61,352 bases of DNA, taken from positions 1 through 61,352 of the forward strand of contig CAZFVY010000031.1 of the NCBI GenBank assembly GCA_964522665.1. Reading direction: 5' to 3'. A program made the position numbers and the translations under genes. The DNA comes from CAZFVY01 sp964522665 (lineage in GTDB: Bacteria > Verrucomicrobiota > Verrucomicrobiia > Limisphaerales > CAZFVY01). The notes beneath the pieces are model-generated. The model saw nothing but the letters and a program-made list of their open reading frames with translations. It ran no database searches and was not told the origin of the DNA. Numbering within the stretch: position 1 is the first letter of the stretch; each line of letters begins with the position of its first letter. Positions 43,097 to 50,601 of this stretch are shown in pieces.

Positions 43097-44440
43097 TCAG
43101 TTCCGTTGGCCCGGCGCCGACGGGGTGTCGTCGGTGGGCAAGACTCCGCGGATTCGCGCGGCCAGAAATCGGTGGAACAGCCAGACCGGCATTTCGAGGT
43201 GGCTTAGTCTCCCCGGTTGCCAGCCGCTGGCGTAGTAACCTCGCTGCACCGCCGAGCAAACTTGCATGTCTTCCAAATGGAACGCGGTCATCTGCTCGGC
43301 GGCTTGATCGCGAAGCGCTTCAAAGCGCGGCAGCGCCAACGCCGCGGGCGACATGAGCGTGGTGGTCGTCAGCTTGAGGCGATCGGGGCCGATGGGTTGA
43401 AGCCGGTACCAAATGACGCGATCCGGCGCGGTCGCCAGGAGAAACGAGGGAAAGATTAAAAACAACCCCCACTCTGACTTTTGCGCTTCGCTCAGGCCGG
43501 CAAGCGGCGGCAACGCCTCCGAAAAGTCGCCCTTGGCTTCGAACTCACGATAGGCGTCGCGTACGGAATCGCGGTACGGGAGATGCGCCCGGACGTAATG
43601 GCGGCGTTCTCGTTCCGTCCACGTATCGCGGGCGGGCATCATCGGCTGCAGGGTCTTGTGGTGAATTCCCAAGTGATGGTAACTCTCCATGAAGTTTTCA
43701 GCCAAAACTTTCCAGTTGAACGGGCAATCCCATTCGCGCGCGATCACCAACTTCATCTCGTCGAGGCGGAAGGCCGCTACGTCTTGAGCCATTTCGGTCA
43801 ACCCGGCGGCGAGCGGTGGCGCGGCGCCGTCGAGGTTAACAAAGATGAAACCGTGCCAAACTTCGGTAGCAAATGGTTTCAGAAAGAATTCGTCCCGACA
43901 GAACCCTTCCGCTTCGTGCATCTCCGGGCAGGCCTTGAGGTGGCCGTCGAGGTCGAAAGTCCAGGCGTGGTAAGGGCAAAGAAAGAGTCGCGTTTGGCCG
44001 CAATCGGGCCGGCCGTCGCGGCCTACTTTGGGCGCACCGCCTTCGTAGCCAAAACCGTCCGGCATGATGTCCATCGACCGGTGCGGGCAGACCCGCGACA
44101 AGACGCGAATCGCGCCGTCTTTGCCGTGAACGACGATCAGTGGCTCGCCGAGCAGGTCGAGGTTGAGGTAATCACCCGGCGCTGGAATCTGCGAACGGTG
44201 CGCGACGCATTGCCAGCCGGCGCGCAGGACCTGATCCAATTCCCAATCAAAGAACTCCTCGCTCGTGTACGCCTGCGCGGGAAGCGTGGTCGCGCGGTTG
44301 AGCGGCCGGGCGGCGGCTTCGCTCACGCCACGTTGAATCGCCTCGAGAGAAAGCCGCCTTTGCGCGGTACGGGCGCTTGACTCGCGCGCGAACGCGAGCG
44401 GTTCAAACGTCGGCTTCCAATCGACGATCGGCGTTTTCAT
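43097..44440 (-). CDS. Rieske non-heme iron oxygenase, alpha subunit, with bridging Glu
   Basis: 447 residues. Rieske [2Fe-2S] ligands: C118-x-H120 (CPHRSMD) and C155-x2-H158 (CPYHAWTF), with a 34-residue spacing that is about twice the usual, due to a short insert. Mononuclear iron site: ENFMESYHHLGIH with E252, H255 and H260. Position 252, normally the bridging Asp, is Glu, as reported for carnitine and glycine-betaine monooxygenases of the CntA/GbcA kind. So N-alkyl or quaternary amine substrates are likely. The reductase partner is not in the window. Overlaps the deacetylase stop by ATGA. Confidence 0.91.
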   Translation of the reverse strand: MKTPIVDWKPTFEPLAFARESSARTAQRRLSLEAIQRGVSEAAARPLNRATTLPAQAYTSEEFFDWELDQVLRAGWQCVAHRSQIPAPGDYLNLDLLGEPLIVVHGKDGAIRVLSRVCPHRSMDIMPDGFGYEGGAPKVGRDGRPDCGQTRLFLCPYHAWTFDLDGHLKACPEMHEAEGFCRDEFFLKPFATEVWHGFIFVNLDGAAPPLAAGLTEMAQDVAAFRLDEMKLVIAREWDCPFNWKVLAENFMESYHHLGIHHKTLQPMMPARDTWTERERRHYVRAHLPYRDSVRDAYREFEAKGDFSEALPPLAGLSEAQKSEWGLFLIFPSFLLATAPDRVIWYRLQPIGPDRLKLTTTTLMSPAALALPRFEALRDQAAEQMTAFHLEDMQVCSAVQRGYYASGWQPGRLSHLEMPVWLFHRFLAARIRGVLPTDDTPSAPGQRN

Positions 44441-45345
44441 GCGTTGACCAATCCGGCGGAGGCCGTGGCGTCAAAATCCAGTTCCCGCCGCGCGGTGGGA
44501 TGCGCGTAAAAATGGCTCGCGATCTCGCGCCCGCGCGCGAACCAGACGCCGCCCTTTTCCCGCATGGCGCGAACGAGGTTTTCCAGCAGCCGCACGCGCG
44601 ATGGACGTCCGCTCAGCCAGGGGTGCAACGTCAACACGAAACAGCAGCCGAAATCCCACATCGCCTCAAATTCCCGCCACCACAGGTCAAATACCTTCTC
44701 GCAGTTTTCCGGCACAAAGCCCCACGCCGGGTCGGCGTTGAACGCAAACTGCTCCCAATCCTCGAGCAGCCATTGACCGGGGATCTCAACCAGTCCGTTG
44801 GCGTGCCGATACGGCACGTCGTCGCCCATTTCGCTGGCGCAATACGCGACGCCATGACGCGCGAGCAACTCGGGCGTCCAGGGGTTGATTTCGAACCAGG
44901 GAGCACGGAAACCAACCGGTCGCGCGCCGGTCAGCCGCGTGAGGATCTCCATGCTGCGGAGGAGAATCTCCTCTTCTTGTGTCTCGTTCAGGTAAGCCAA
45001 TTTTTCATGCAGGTATCCATGCAGACCGATTTCGTGACCGTCCGCCATGATGGCGTCAATCATTCGCGGATGACGCTCAGCGATGTAGGCGGGTACGAAA
45101 AACGTGGCCGGGAGCTCCAAATGCGCAAGGAGTCCCAACAGCCGAGGGACGCCGACGCGCGGGCCATATTCACATTGCGACATCAGCGTCCGCCGCCGGG
45201 CGAGCGTCGGATCCTCGGACAACGCGGTGGTTTCGCCATCGACGTCGAAGCAAATCATCGCCCCGCAACGGCGCCCATCCGGCCAAAAGAAGCGAAGCGG
45301 CGGCAAGTAGCGGGGCGCGGCCGATCGCGAATCATTCGACTTCAT
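44437..45345 (-). CDS. polysaccharide-deacetylase-fold hydrolase (PuuE/PgdA-like)
   Basis: 302 residues, NodB-type barrel. Metal motif 1 is CFDVDGET (D34, D36), motif 2 is LHGYLHE (H109, H113), motif 3 GFRAPWFEINPWTPELL. The FDVDGE form is typical of the PuuE/allantoinase-like and HpPgdA-type members, which act on small C-N substrates rather than chitin. No signal peptide, so cytosolic, which fits catabolism of a nitrogen compound. Overlaps the ATPase gene by 14 bp and the Rieske gene by 4 bp. Confidence 0.88.
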   Translation of the reverse strand: MKSNDSRSAAPRYLPPLRFFWPDGRRCGAMICFDVDGETTALSEDPTLARRRTLMSQCEYGPRVGVPRLLGLLAHLELPATFFVPAYIAERHPRMIDAIMADGHEIGLHGYLHEKLAYLNETQEEEILLRSMEILTRLTGARPVGFRAPWFEINPWTPELLARHGVAYCASEMGDDVPYRHANGLVEIPGQWLLEDWEQFAFNADPAWGFVPENCEKVFDLWWREFEAMWDFGCCFVLTLHPWLSGRPSRVRLLENLVRAMREKGGVWFARGREIASHFYAHPTARRELDFDATASAGLVNA

Positions 45346-46231
45346 CGCCAGCCTCCGTCAGTTTGACCATCGGCAATTTGTCGGGCGCCTCGGTGGGTGG
45401 ATGGATGTGCTCCTCGAGACGTTTCTTGAGCGCGAGGAATTCCGGGGAAAGAAATTGGGTGGAACTGCGTGGCCGGGGCACCGGATTCTCGATGATCTCA
45501 ATGACGCGACCCGGGTTGGCGCGCATGACCACGATCCGGTCGGCCAGGTAGGCCGCCTCGTCCAGGTCGTGCGTGATAAAAAGGATCGTGGCGTCAACCT
45601 TTTTCCAAATCTGGATCAGGTAACTCTGCATCTGGCAGCGGGTCTGCGCGTCCAAGGCCCCGAACGGTTCGTCCATGATGAGAATTCGTGGCCCATTCGC
45701 GAGCGCCCGCGCGATGCCGACGCGCTGCTTCATCCCGCCGGAAAGTTCGTGTGGATAAAGATTTTCGAAGCGCGCCAGGCCGACCATGTCGAGCCATTGC
45801 CGCGCCTCTGCCTCGGCGGTTTCGGTGGCCTGGCCATTGACTTGAAGTCCGAACATGACGTTCCGTTTGACGGTCAGCCAGGGGAAAAGGGTATATCCTT
45901 GAAACACCATCCCACGGTCGCGCCCGGGACCGGTGACCGCGCGATCGTCGAGCAAGATTTCTCCGCCCGACGCCTCGTCCAGCCCCGCGACGATGCGGAT
46001 CAGCGTCGATTTGCCGCAACCGGAGGGGCCAACCACGCAGATGAACTCGCGACGATGCACGTCGAGCGACACCTCATCGAAAACGACATGCACGTCGCCG
46101 CCCGCCCCGTAGGCTTTCTTCAGATTACGCACGCGCAGGATCACGGGCCGCTCGCGAATTCGCTGAAAACGCGCGGTGACGGCGGGCGATTGTTCCCGAT
46201 AGTCGGGGAGTGTCAATTCATGGAGCGACAT
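45332..46231 (-). CDS. ABC transporter ATPase, NitT/TauT type
   Basis: 299 residues from ATG 46231 (a TTG 9 bp further upstream is possible). Walker A GPSGCGKST (68-76), Q-loop MVFQGYTLFPWLTV, signature LSGGMKQR (163-170), Walker B ILIMDEP (183-189), H-loop ITHDLDEAAYLADR. Closest in kind to SsuB/TauB/NrtD ATPases. Overlaps the permease gene by 14 bp. Powers import of the operon's substrate. Confidence 0.93.
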   Translation of the reverse strand: MSLHELTLPDYREQSPAVTARFQRIRERPVILRVRNLKKAYGAGGDVHVVFDEVSLDVHRREFICVVGPSGCGKSTLIRIVAGLDEASGGEILLDDRAVTGPGRDRGMVFQGYTLFPWLTVKRNVMFGLQVNGQATETAEAEARQWLDMVGLARFENLYPHELSGGMKQRVGIARALANGPRILIMDEPFGALDAQTRCQMQSYLIQIWKKVDATILFITHDLDEAAYLADRIVVMRANPGRVIEIIENPVPRPRSSTQFLSPEFLALKKRLEEHIHPPTEAPDKLPMVKLTEAGDEVE

Positions 46232-47294
46232 GCAATTCAACGCCCGGTTTCTCAGTCGTCGGGTCGCCCGATGGTTTCACGGGCTTTTTGGCGCCCGGGA
46301 CGATCCGGGACAACAGGCCCCATTTCGCGCGGCCCGATCGCAACTTGCGTTTCCATGGGAAAATGATCGTGCCGATCCACGCCAGGACCAGATCGGTCGA
46401 GAAGCCAATGATGCCGATCATCCCGATGGCGGCGTAAACGTTGTCAAAATTTCGGTAGCGCGCCTGCTGATTGATAAAGAATGTGATGCCGGACATCGTG
46501 CCGACGACCTCGGCGACGATGAGGTAGGTCCACGCCCATCCCAGCAAGATGCGCATGTCCGTGTAAACATCCGTGACCGACGCGGGAATGATCACGCGGC
46601 GAACCAGCGTCCAGCCGGTGGCGCCAAGCGTCTGGGCGGCTTCGATCAGGGCGGGGTCCACCTTGCGGACGGTGTTCGCAATGACGAGGACTTGTTGGAA
46701 AAAAGTCCCGATGAAAATGATCGCGATTTTGGGCGGATCATCGATCCCGAGGATGGCGACGCACAAGGCGCCGAAGGCCGGAGCCGGCAGGTAGCGAAAG
46801 AATTCGATAAACGGCTCCTGCAATTTGGCGAAGAAGCGATAGGCCCCGCAGAGGATACCGAGCGGCAACCCGAGAATTGAGGACGCGACGAAGCCGAGAA
46901 AAATCGTGCGGATGCTGTGGCCGAGGCTCTCGTGGAGCCACGGCTCGTTGGGCAAGCGGGGTGGAGTCTTAAATGCGGTGTAGAAGGCGCGGGCGACCTC
47001 GTGTGGCGCCGGGAGATAGATCGGATTGACCCGGTGCCCTTCGGGCAGGGCCAGCTTGGCGGCGCGGGCCTTGGCGAGTTCCCGCTCGAAGTCGGCGCGG
47101 GGCAAATCCATGTCTTCCGTGAAGTAATCCACGCTGCCGGGCGCCGTGACGCGGATGAGTGGATGCCAAAGCCAGGGGATGTAACTGATGGCGGTCCAGA
47201 GTAGCAGCGGGGCCAGGAAAGACACCACGGTAAGCTGGAGCTGCCGCCGACGCGGCAGCTCCTGCTTCAGACCGAGCCAGTCACGATGCGCCAT
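46218..47294 (-). CDS. ABC transporter permease, NitT/TauT type
   Basis: 358 residues, longer than typical (about 260) because of an N-terminal extension: a first membrane helix (LLLWTAISYIPWLWHPLIRV) and a periplasmic segment before the core. The core shows SIRTIFLGFVASSILGLPLG and the EAA loop LIEAAQTLGATGWTLVRRVIIPAS, followed by WAWTYLIVAEVVG. Pairs with the ATPase and binding protein on either side; the gap to the binding-protein gene is 38 bp. Confidence 0.93.
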   Translation of the reverse strand: MAHRDWLGLKQELPRRRQLQLTVVSFLAPLLLWTAISYIPWLWHPLIRVTAPGSVDYFTEDMDLPRADFERELAKARAAKLALPEGHRVNPIYLPAPHEVARAFYTAFKTPPRLPNEPWLHESLGHSIRTIFLGFVASSILGLPLGILCGAYRFFAKLQEPFIEFFRYLPAPAFGALCVAILGIDDPPKIAIIFIGTFFQQVLVIANTVRKVDPALIEAAQTLGATGWTLVRRVIIPASVTDVYTDMRILLGWAWTYLIVAEVVGTMSGITFFINQQARYRNFDNVYAAIGMIGIIGFSTDLVLAWIGTIIFPWKRKLRSGRAKWGLLSRIVPGAKKPVKPSGDPTTEKPGVELHVAP

Positions 47295-47332
47295 TCGTAT
47301 TTCGGGTTAGGCAGGCCGACCGGAGGTGGGCA

Positions 47333-48304
47333 TTACTTCAGGTCCATGACCACGCTGGGCACGAGATACTTTTCCGGTTTCTGCGAGGTCTTGTACACTT
47401 TGTTGTCGAGGTTGAAGACGTTGCCCACGTTCATCGAACCATAGATGGAATCGAGTCCGGGACCGTTCTTGAACGCCGCCTTGGCCTCTTCAAGGGTTAG
47501 AAAATGGGTTCCGGGAACGTTCTTGGCGTAATCGACGGGGTCAGCTCCCACCTTGGCGGCCATGATCTTGACGGCGTCGTCCTGGGTGCTGGGATTCTTA
47601 AGGTAATCCACACACTTGTAGTAAATGGCGGCGATCTTCGACCAATCGTCTTTGTGTTCGGCGTAACGGGCGGGACTCACCGCCATGACGTCGTAGATCA
47701 AACCCTTAGCTTCGGCGCTGGTGAACAGTTTCTTCGAACCGGCGACCTGTTTCAACGCTCGTCCCGAGATCGGGTACCAGGCGCCGATGGCCGACACCTT
47801 GCCGGAGGCGAGCGTTTCCGGCGTCTTATCGGTCGAGGTATTTACCAATTCGACATCCGACTGTTGCATGCCATTAACTTCGAGCGCCTTGAGCAACAAC
47901 AGATGTTCGACGAGCGTGACCTCGATGCCGATCTTTTTACCGCGCAAATCTTTGATGGAATTGACGCCAGGAGCGCCCACGATCATGTCGCTCCCTTCGC
48001 TGTAATCGAGCAGGGCGATGATCTTGCTCTTCCCACCGGTGGCGCCGGTTACCATGGCGTCGGTGGCCACGATGAGGACGGCGTCCACTTTGCCAGCCGA
48101 GAACGCATCGATCGATGGCAGATACTCGAACCAGACCAGATCAACGTCCAACCCGGCATCCTTGAACCAGCCTTTCTGTTTCGCGATTTCCAGAACGGTG
48201 TAACCGGGCCAATCGCTGTACGCGATTTTGATGGGCGCGGCGTTGGCCCAAGCCAGACCGGCCAGGCCGATCAGCGCCGTTGCTAACAAGGTTTTCACTT
48301 TCAT
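47333..48304 (-). CDS. ABC transporter periplasmic binding protein, NitT/TauT (NMT1-like) type
   Basis: 323 residues from ATG 48304, chosen for the signal peptide MKVKTLLATALIGLAGLAWA. The mature protein has IAYSDWPGYTVLEIAKQKGWF, VDLVWFEYLPSIDAFSAGKVD and ATDAMVTGATGGKS, with GKKIGIEVTLVEHLLLLKAL. From memory, this wording is close to the binding proteins encoded next to cyanobacterial guanidine hydrolases; a database comparison is needed. Sits between the glutamine synthetase-like and permease genes; the 63-bp leader holds a run of GAAAACC-type microrepeats. Confidence 0.92.
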   Translation of the reverse strand: MKVKTLLATALIGLAGLAWANAAPIKIAYSDWPGYTVLEIAKQKGWFKDAGLDVDLVWFEYLPSIDAFSAGKVDAVLIVATDAMVTGATGGKSKIIALLDYSEGSDMIVGAPGVNSIKDLRGKKIGIEVTLVEHLLLLKALEVNGMQQSDVELVNTSTDKTPETLASGKVSAIGAWYPISGRALKQVAGSKKLFTSAEAKGLIYDVMAVSPARYAEHKDDWSKIAAIYYKCVDYLKNPSTQDDAVKIMAAKVGADPVDYAKNVPGTHFLTLEEAKAAFKNGPGLDSIYGSMNVGNVFNLDNKVYKTSQKPEKYLVPSVVMDLK

Positions 48305-48367
48305 GATGTTTTTGATCTCTGCGGTTTTCGGTTTTCGGTTTTGAATTTTGGTGGTTTCCAAAAGTGA

Positions 48368-49819
48368 CTAAAAAAGCCGCGCGTACCGGTCGATTTCCCA
48401 CTGGCTGATCGACTGGTGGTACTCCTCCCATTCCGCGCGTTTGTAACGGATGAATTCCTGCTTTAGTTCGCTTCCGAGGACTTTTTCCGTGAATGGGTCG
48501 GCCTCGAACGCGTCCACTGCCTCGCCGAGAGTCCGCGGCAGTTCCTGCACTCCCGCGACCGCCAATTGGGCGGGCGAAAACTCGTAGAGATTCTCGTGGT
48601 GCGGGTCGCCCGGGTCCAAATTCTCGCGGACACCTTCCAGCCCGGCCGCCAGCGCGAGGGCGGCCGCCAGATACGGATTGCACGAGGAATCGGCGTTGCG
48701 GCTTTCGCAGCGGCCGCCACCCATCGGAATGCGGATCGAATTGGTCCGGTTATTCGTGCCGAAAGAATTGAAGACCGGCGCCCACGAGTAGTAGCTCATG
48801 GCGCCGCGGCGGATGAGGCGTTTGTAGCTGTTGACCGTTGGCGCAAACGTCGCGCACAGCGCGCGTCCGTGGCGCAAGATCCCGGCGACGAAAGAGTAGC
48901 CGAGTTTTGAGAGGCCTAGGCCGCGCGGGTCTTCTCCATCGGCGGCTACAAACGCGTTCTTGCCCGAGTTGATCTCGGCCAGTGACATGTTGAAATGGGC
49001 GCCGTTGCCGGTTTTATCCGCGAATGGCTTGGGCATAAACGTCGCCAGCAGGCCGTGCTTGGTGGCGATGGTCTTCGCCATATAGCGGAAGAAAATGTAA
49101 CGATCCGCCATCGTCAGCGCGTTCGCGTAATTGAAGTCGAATTCGAACTGGGAGTTGCCGTCCTCGTGGTCAAACGAATAAACGTCCCACCCGAGTCCGT
49201 TCATGGCGGTGGCGAGTTCATCCAGGAAGGGAAAGGCGTCCAGGAACCGCTTGACGTCATAACAGCTCTTTTCAAGATTGTCGTCCGGGTTAGGGACATG
49301 CAGTTTTCCATGCTCATCTTGCCGGAGCACGTACAGCTCGCATTCGATGCCAAGATTGAACCCGTAACCCAATTCCCTGGCCTGGCTCAGGAGTTTCTTG
49401 AGCAGGACGCGGGTGTTCAGCGGGTAGGGCGCGCCGTGGAAGTGGTTGTCCGCCGGCATCCACGCCACTTCCTTTTGCCAGGGCAGTTGAATGATATGAT
49501 CGGTGTCTGGCACGGAAGCGATTTCGTCGTCGTTCGGCGCTTGTCCGAGGCCGTCGAGCGCGTAACCGGTGTACAACTCCGAGCCGTGCGCAAAATGTTC
49601 GAAATGATCGATGGGGACGAATTTGCCTTTGGGAACGCCGTGGATGTCCACGTAGGCGCCGACGCAGTACTTGACTCCCTGCTCCTTAAGCTTGTGCTTT
49701 ATCGCGGCCAGGTCGGGCGCCAGCGGGCCACCGTTGGCGAGGCTAACGGCGGCGCGAGGTGATTTGGCCGGCAGCGATTTGGCAGGCGATCTGGATTTGA
49801 ATTGAGTACGCGACTTCAT
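48368..49819 (-). CDS. type III glutamine synthetase / gamma-glutamylamide synthetase-like ligase
   Basis: 483 residues. GlnT-type markers: YVDIHGVPKGKFVP, IIQLPWQKEVAWMPAD, GIECELYVLR (metal Glu), FDHEDGNSQFEFDF, GNGAHFNMSL, APTVNSYKRL, NRTNSIRIP and ESRNADSSCNPYLAAA. This group includes type III glutamate-ammonia ligases and gamma-glutamyl-methylamide synthetases. It would capture ammonia or a small amine released by the preceding hydrolases. The start overlaps the creatininase-family stop as ATGA. Confidence 0.9.
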   Translation of the reverse strand: MKSRTQFKSRSPAKSLPAKSPRAAVSLANGGPLAPDLAAIKHKLKEQGVKYCVGAYVDIHGVPKGKFVPIDHFEHFAHGSELYTGYALDGLGQAPNDDEIASVPDTDHIIQLPWQKEVAWMPADNHFHGAPYPLNTRVLLKKLLSQARELGYGFNLGIECELYVLRQDEHGKLHVPNPDDNLEKSCYDVKRFLDAFPFLDELATAMNGLGWDVYSFDHEDGNSQFEFDFNYANALTMADRYIFFRYMAKTIATKHGLLATFMPKPFADKTGNGAHFNMSLAEINSGKNAFVAADGEDPRGLGLSKLGYSFVAGILRHGRALCATFAPTVNSYKRLIRRGAMSYYSWAPVFNSFGTNNRTNSIRIPMGGGRCESRNADSSCNPYLAAALALAAGLEGVRENLDPGDPHHENLYEFSPAQLAVAGVQELPRTLGEAVDAFEADPFTEKVLGSELKQEFIRYKRAEWEEYHQSISQWEIDRYARLF

Positions 49820-50601
49820 TTAAGACTCTCAAAATAGCTGTGGGGCAGGGGCGGGGTTTCGTTTTGACCGCGCCGGACCAGCGCCACCAGGTCATTCGTC
49901 ATCATTTGGAAGAGGGCTTCACCTTGGGCGAGGGTGGCACGGCTGGGAAACCCAGTGACGCCATTCGTGCTGGTGCGATTTACCGGGTGCGTGAAAACCA
50001 AATCCACCGTTCGGTCTTCGTCATCGGCCTCCGGCAGCTTCGCGGTTCTGACGTACTCGGGGGCGCGGGCCAGCATTAACGCGGTTTCCGCTGCGTTCGC
50101 ATGCCAATCCACCGCGTCCGCGAAAAACTCGGCGCGAACGCGCGGGCTGATTTCCGCGACATTGCAGACCCGGACCATGGCTTCATCGTAGCGGCTGCGG
50201 ATCAATTCGAGCGCGCAGCGGAGAGGCGCGGCATTCCCCACATGCCCGTTGACGATGATCAAGCGATTGAACCCCGCGTGGTAAATCCAATCGAAGACTT
50301 GCGCCACCGCGTCCATCAACGTCTGGGGTTGAAGGGCGATCGTCCCGGGCCAACGGCGGGAATGCCCAAGCGAACAGCCGTAATGAAACGTCGGCAACAC
50401 CGGCGCCCCGGTCTCGCGCGAGACGGCTTCGCAGAGCGAAGTGGCAATGCGCGCGTCCATGCCGACGCCGAGCTGGGGACCGTGCTGCTCCGTGGCTCCG
50501 ACCGGTAGCAGGCAGAGGCTCGCGCCCGATGCTCGCAGGGCGCCGATCTCTTCCCAGGTCAAGGTGGCCCAGAGCAGGGGACGTTCTTTCAGGGCGTCCA
50601 T
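49816..50601 (-). CDS. creatininase-family amidohydrolase
   Basis: 261 residues. Metal motifs: LLPVGATEQHGPQLGVGMD (E38, H40, D49), IVNGHVGN (H120) and WHANAAETALML (Glu). The family includes creatinine amidohydrolase, MftE and FAPy deformylase, all cyclic or linear amide hydrolases with two metals. The ATG at 50601 overlaps the stop of the ureohydrolase by one base (TAATG); the end overlaps the next gene by 4 bp, so translation is coupled at both ends. The exact substrate is unknown. Confidence 0.9.
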   Translation of the reverse strand: MDALKERPLLWATLTWEEIGALRASGASLCLLPVGATEQHGPQLGVGMDARIATSLCEAVSRETGAPVLPTFHYGCSLGHSRRWPGTIALQPQTLMDAVAQVFDWIYHAGFNRLIIVNGHVGNAAPLRCALELIRSRYDEAMVRVCNVAEISPRVRAEFFADAVDWHANAAETALMLARAPEYVRTAKLPEADDEDRTVDLVFTHPVNRTSTNGVTGFPSRATLAQGEALFQMMTNDLVALVRRGQNETPPLPHSYFESLK

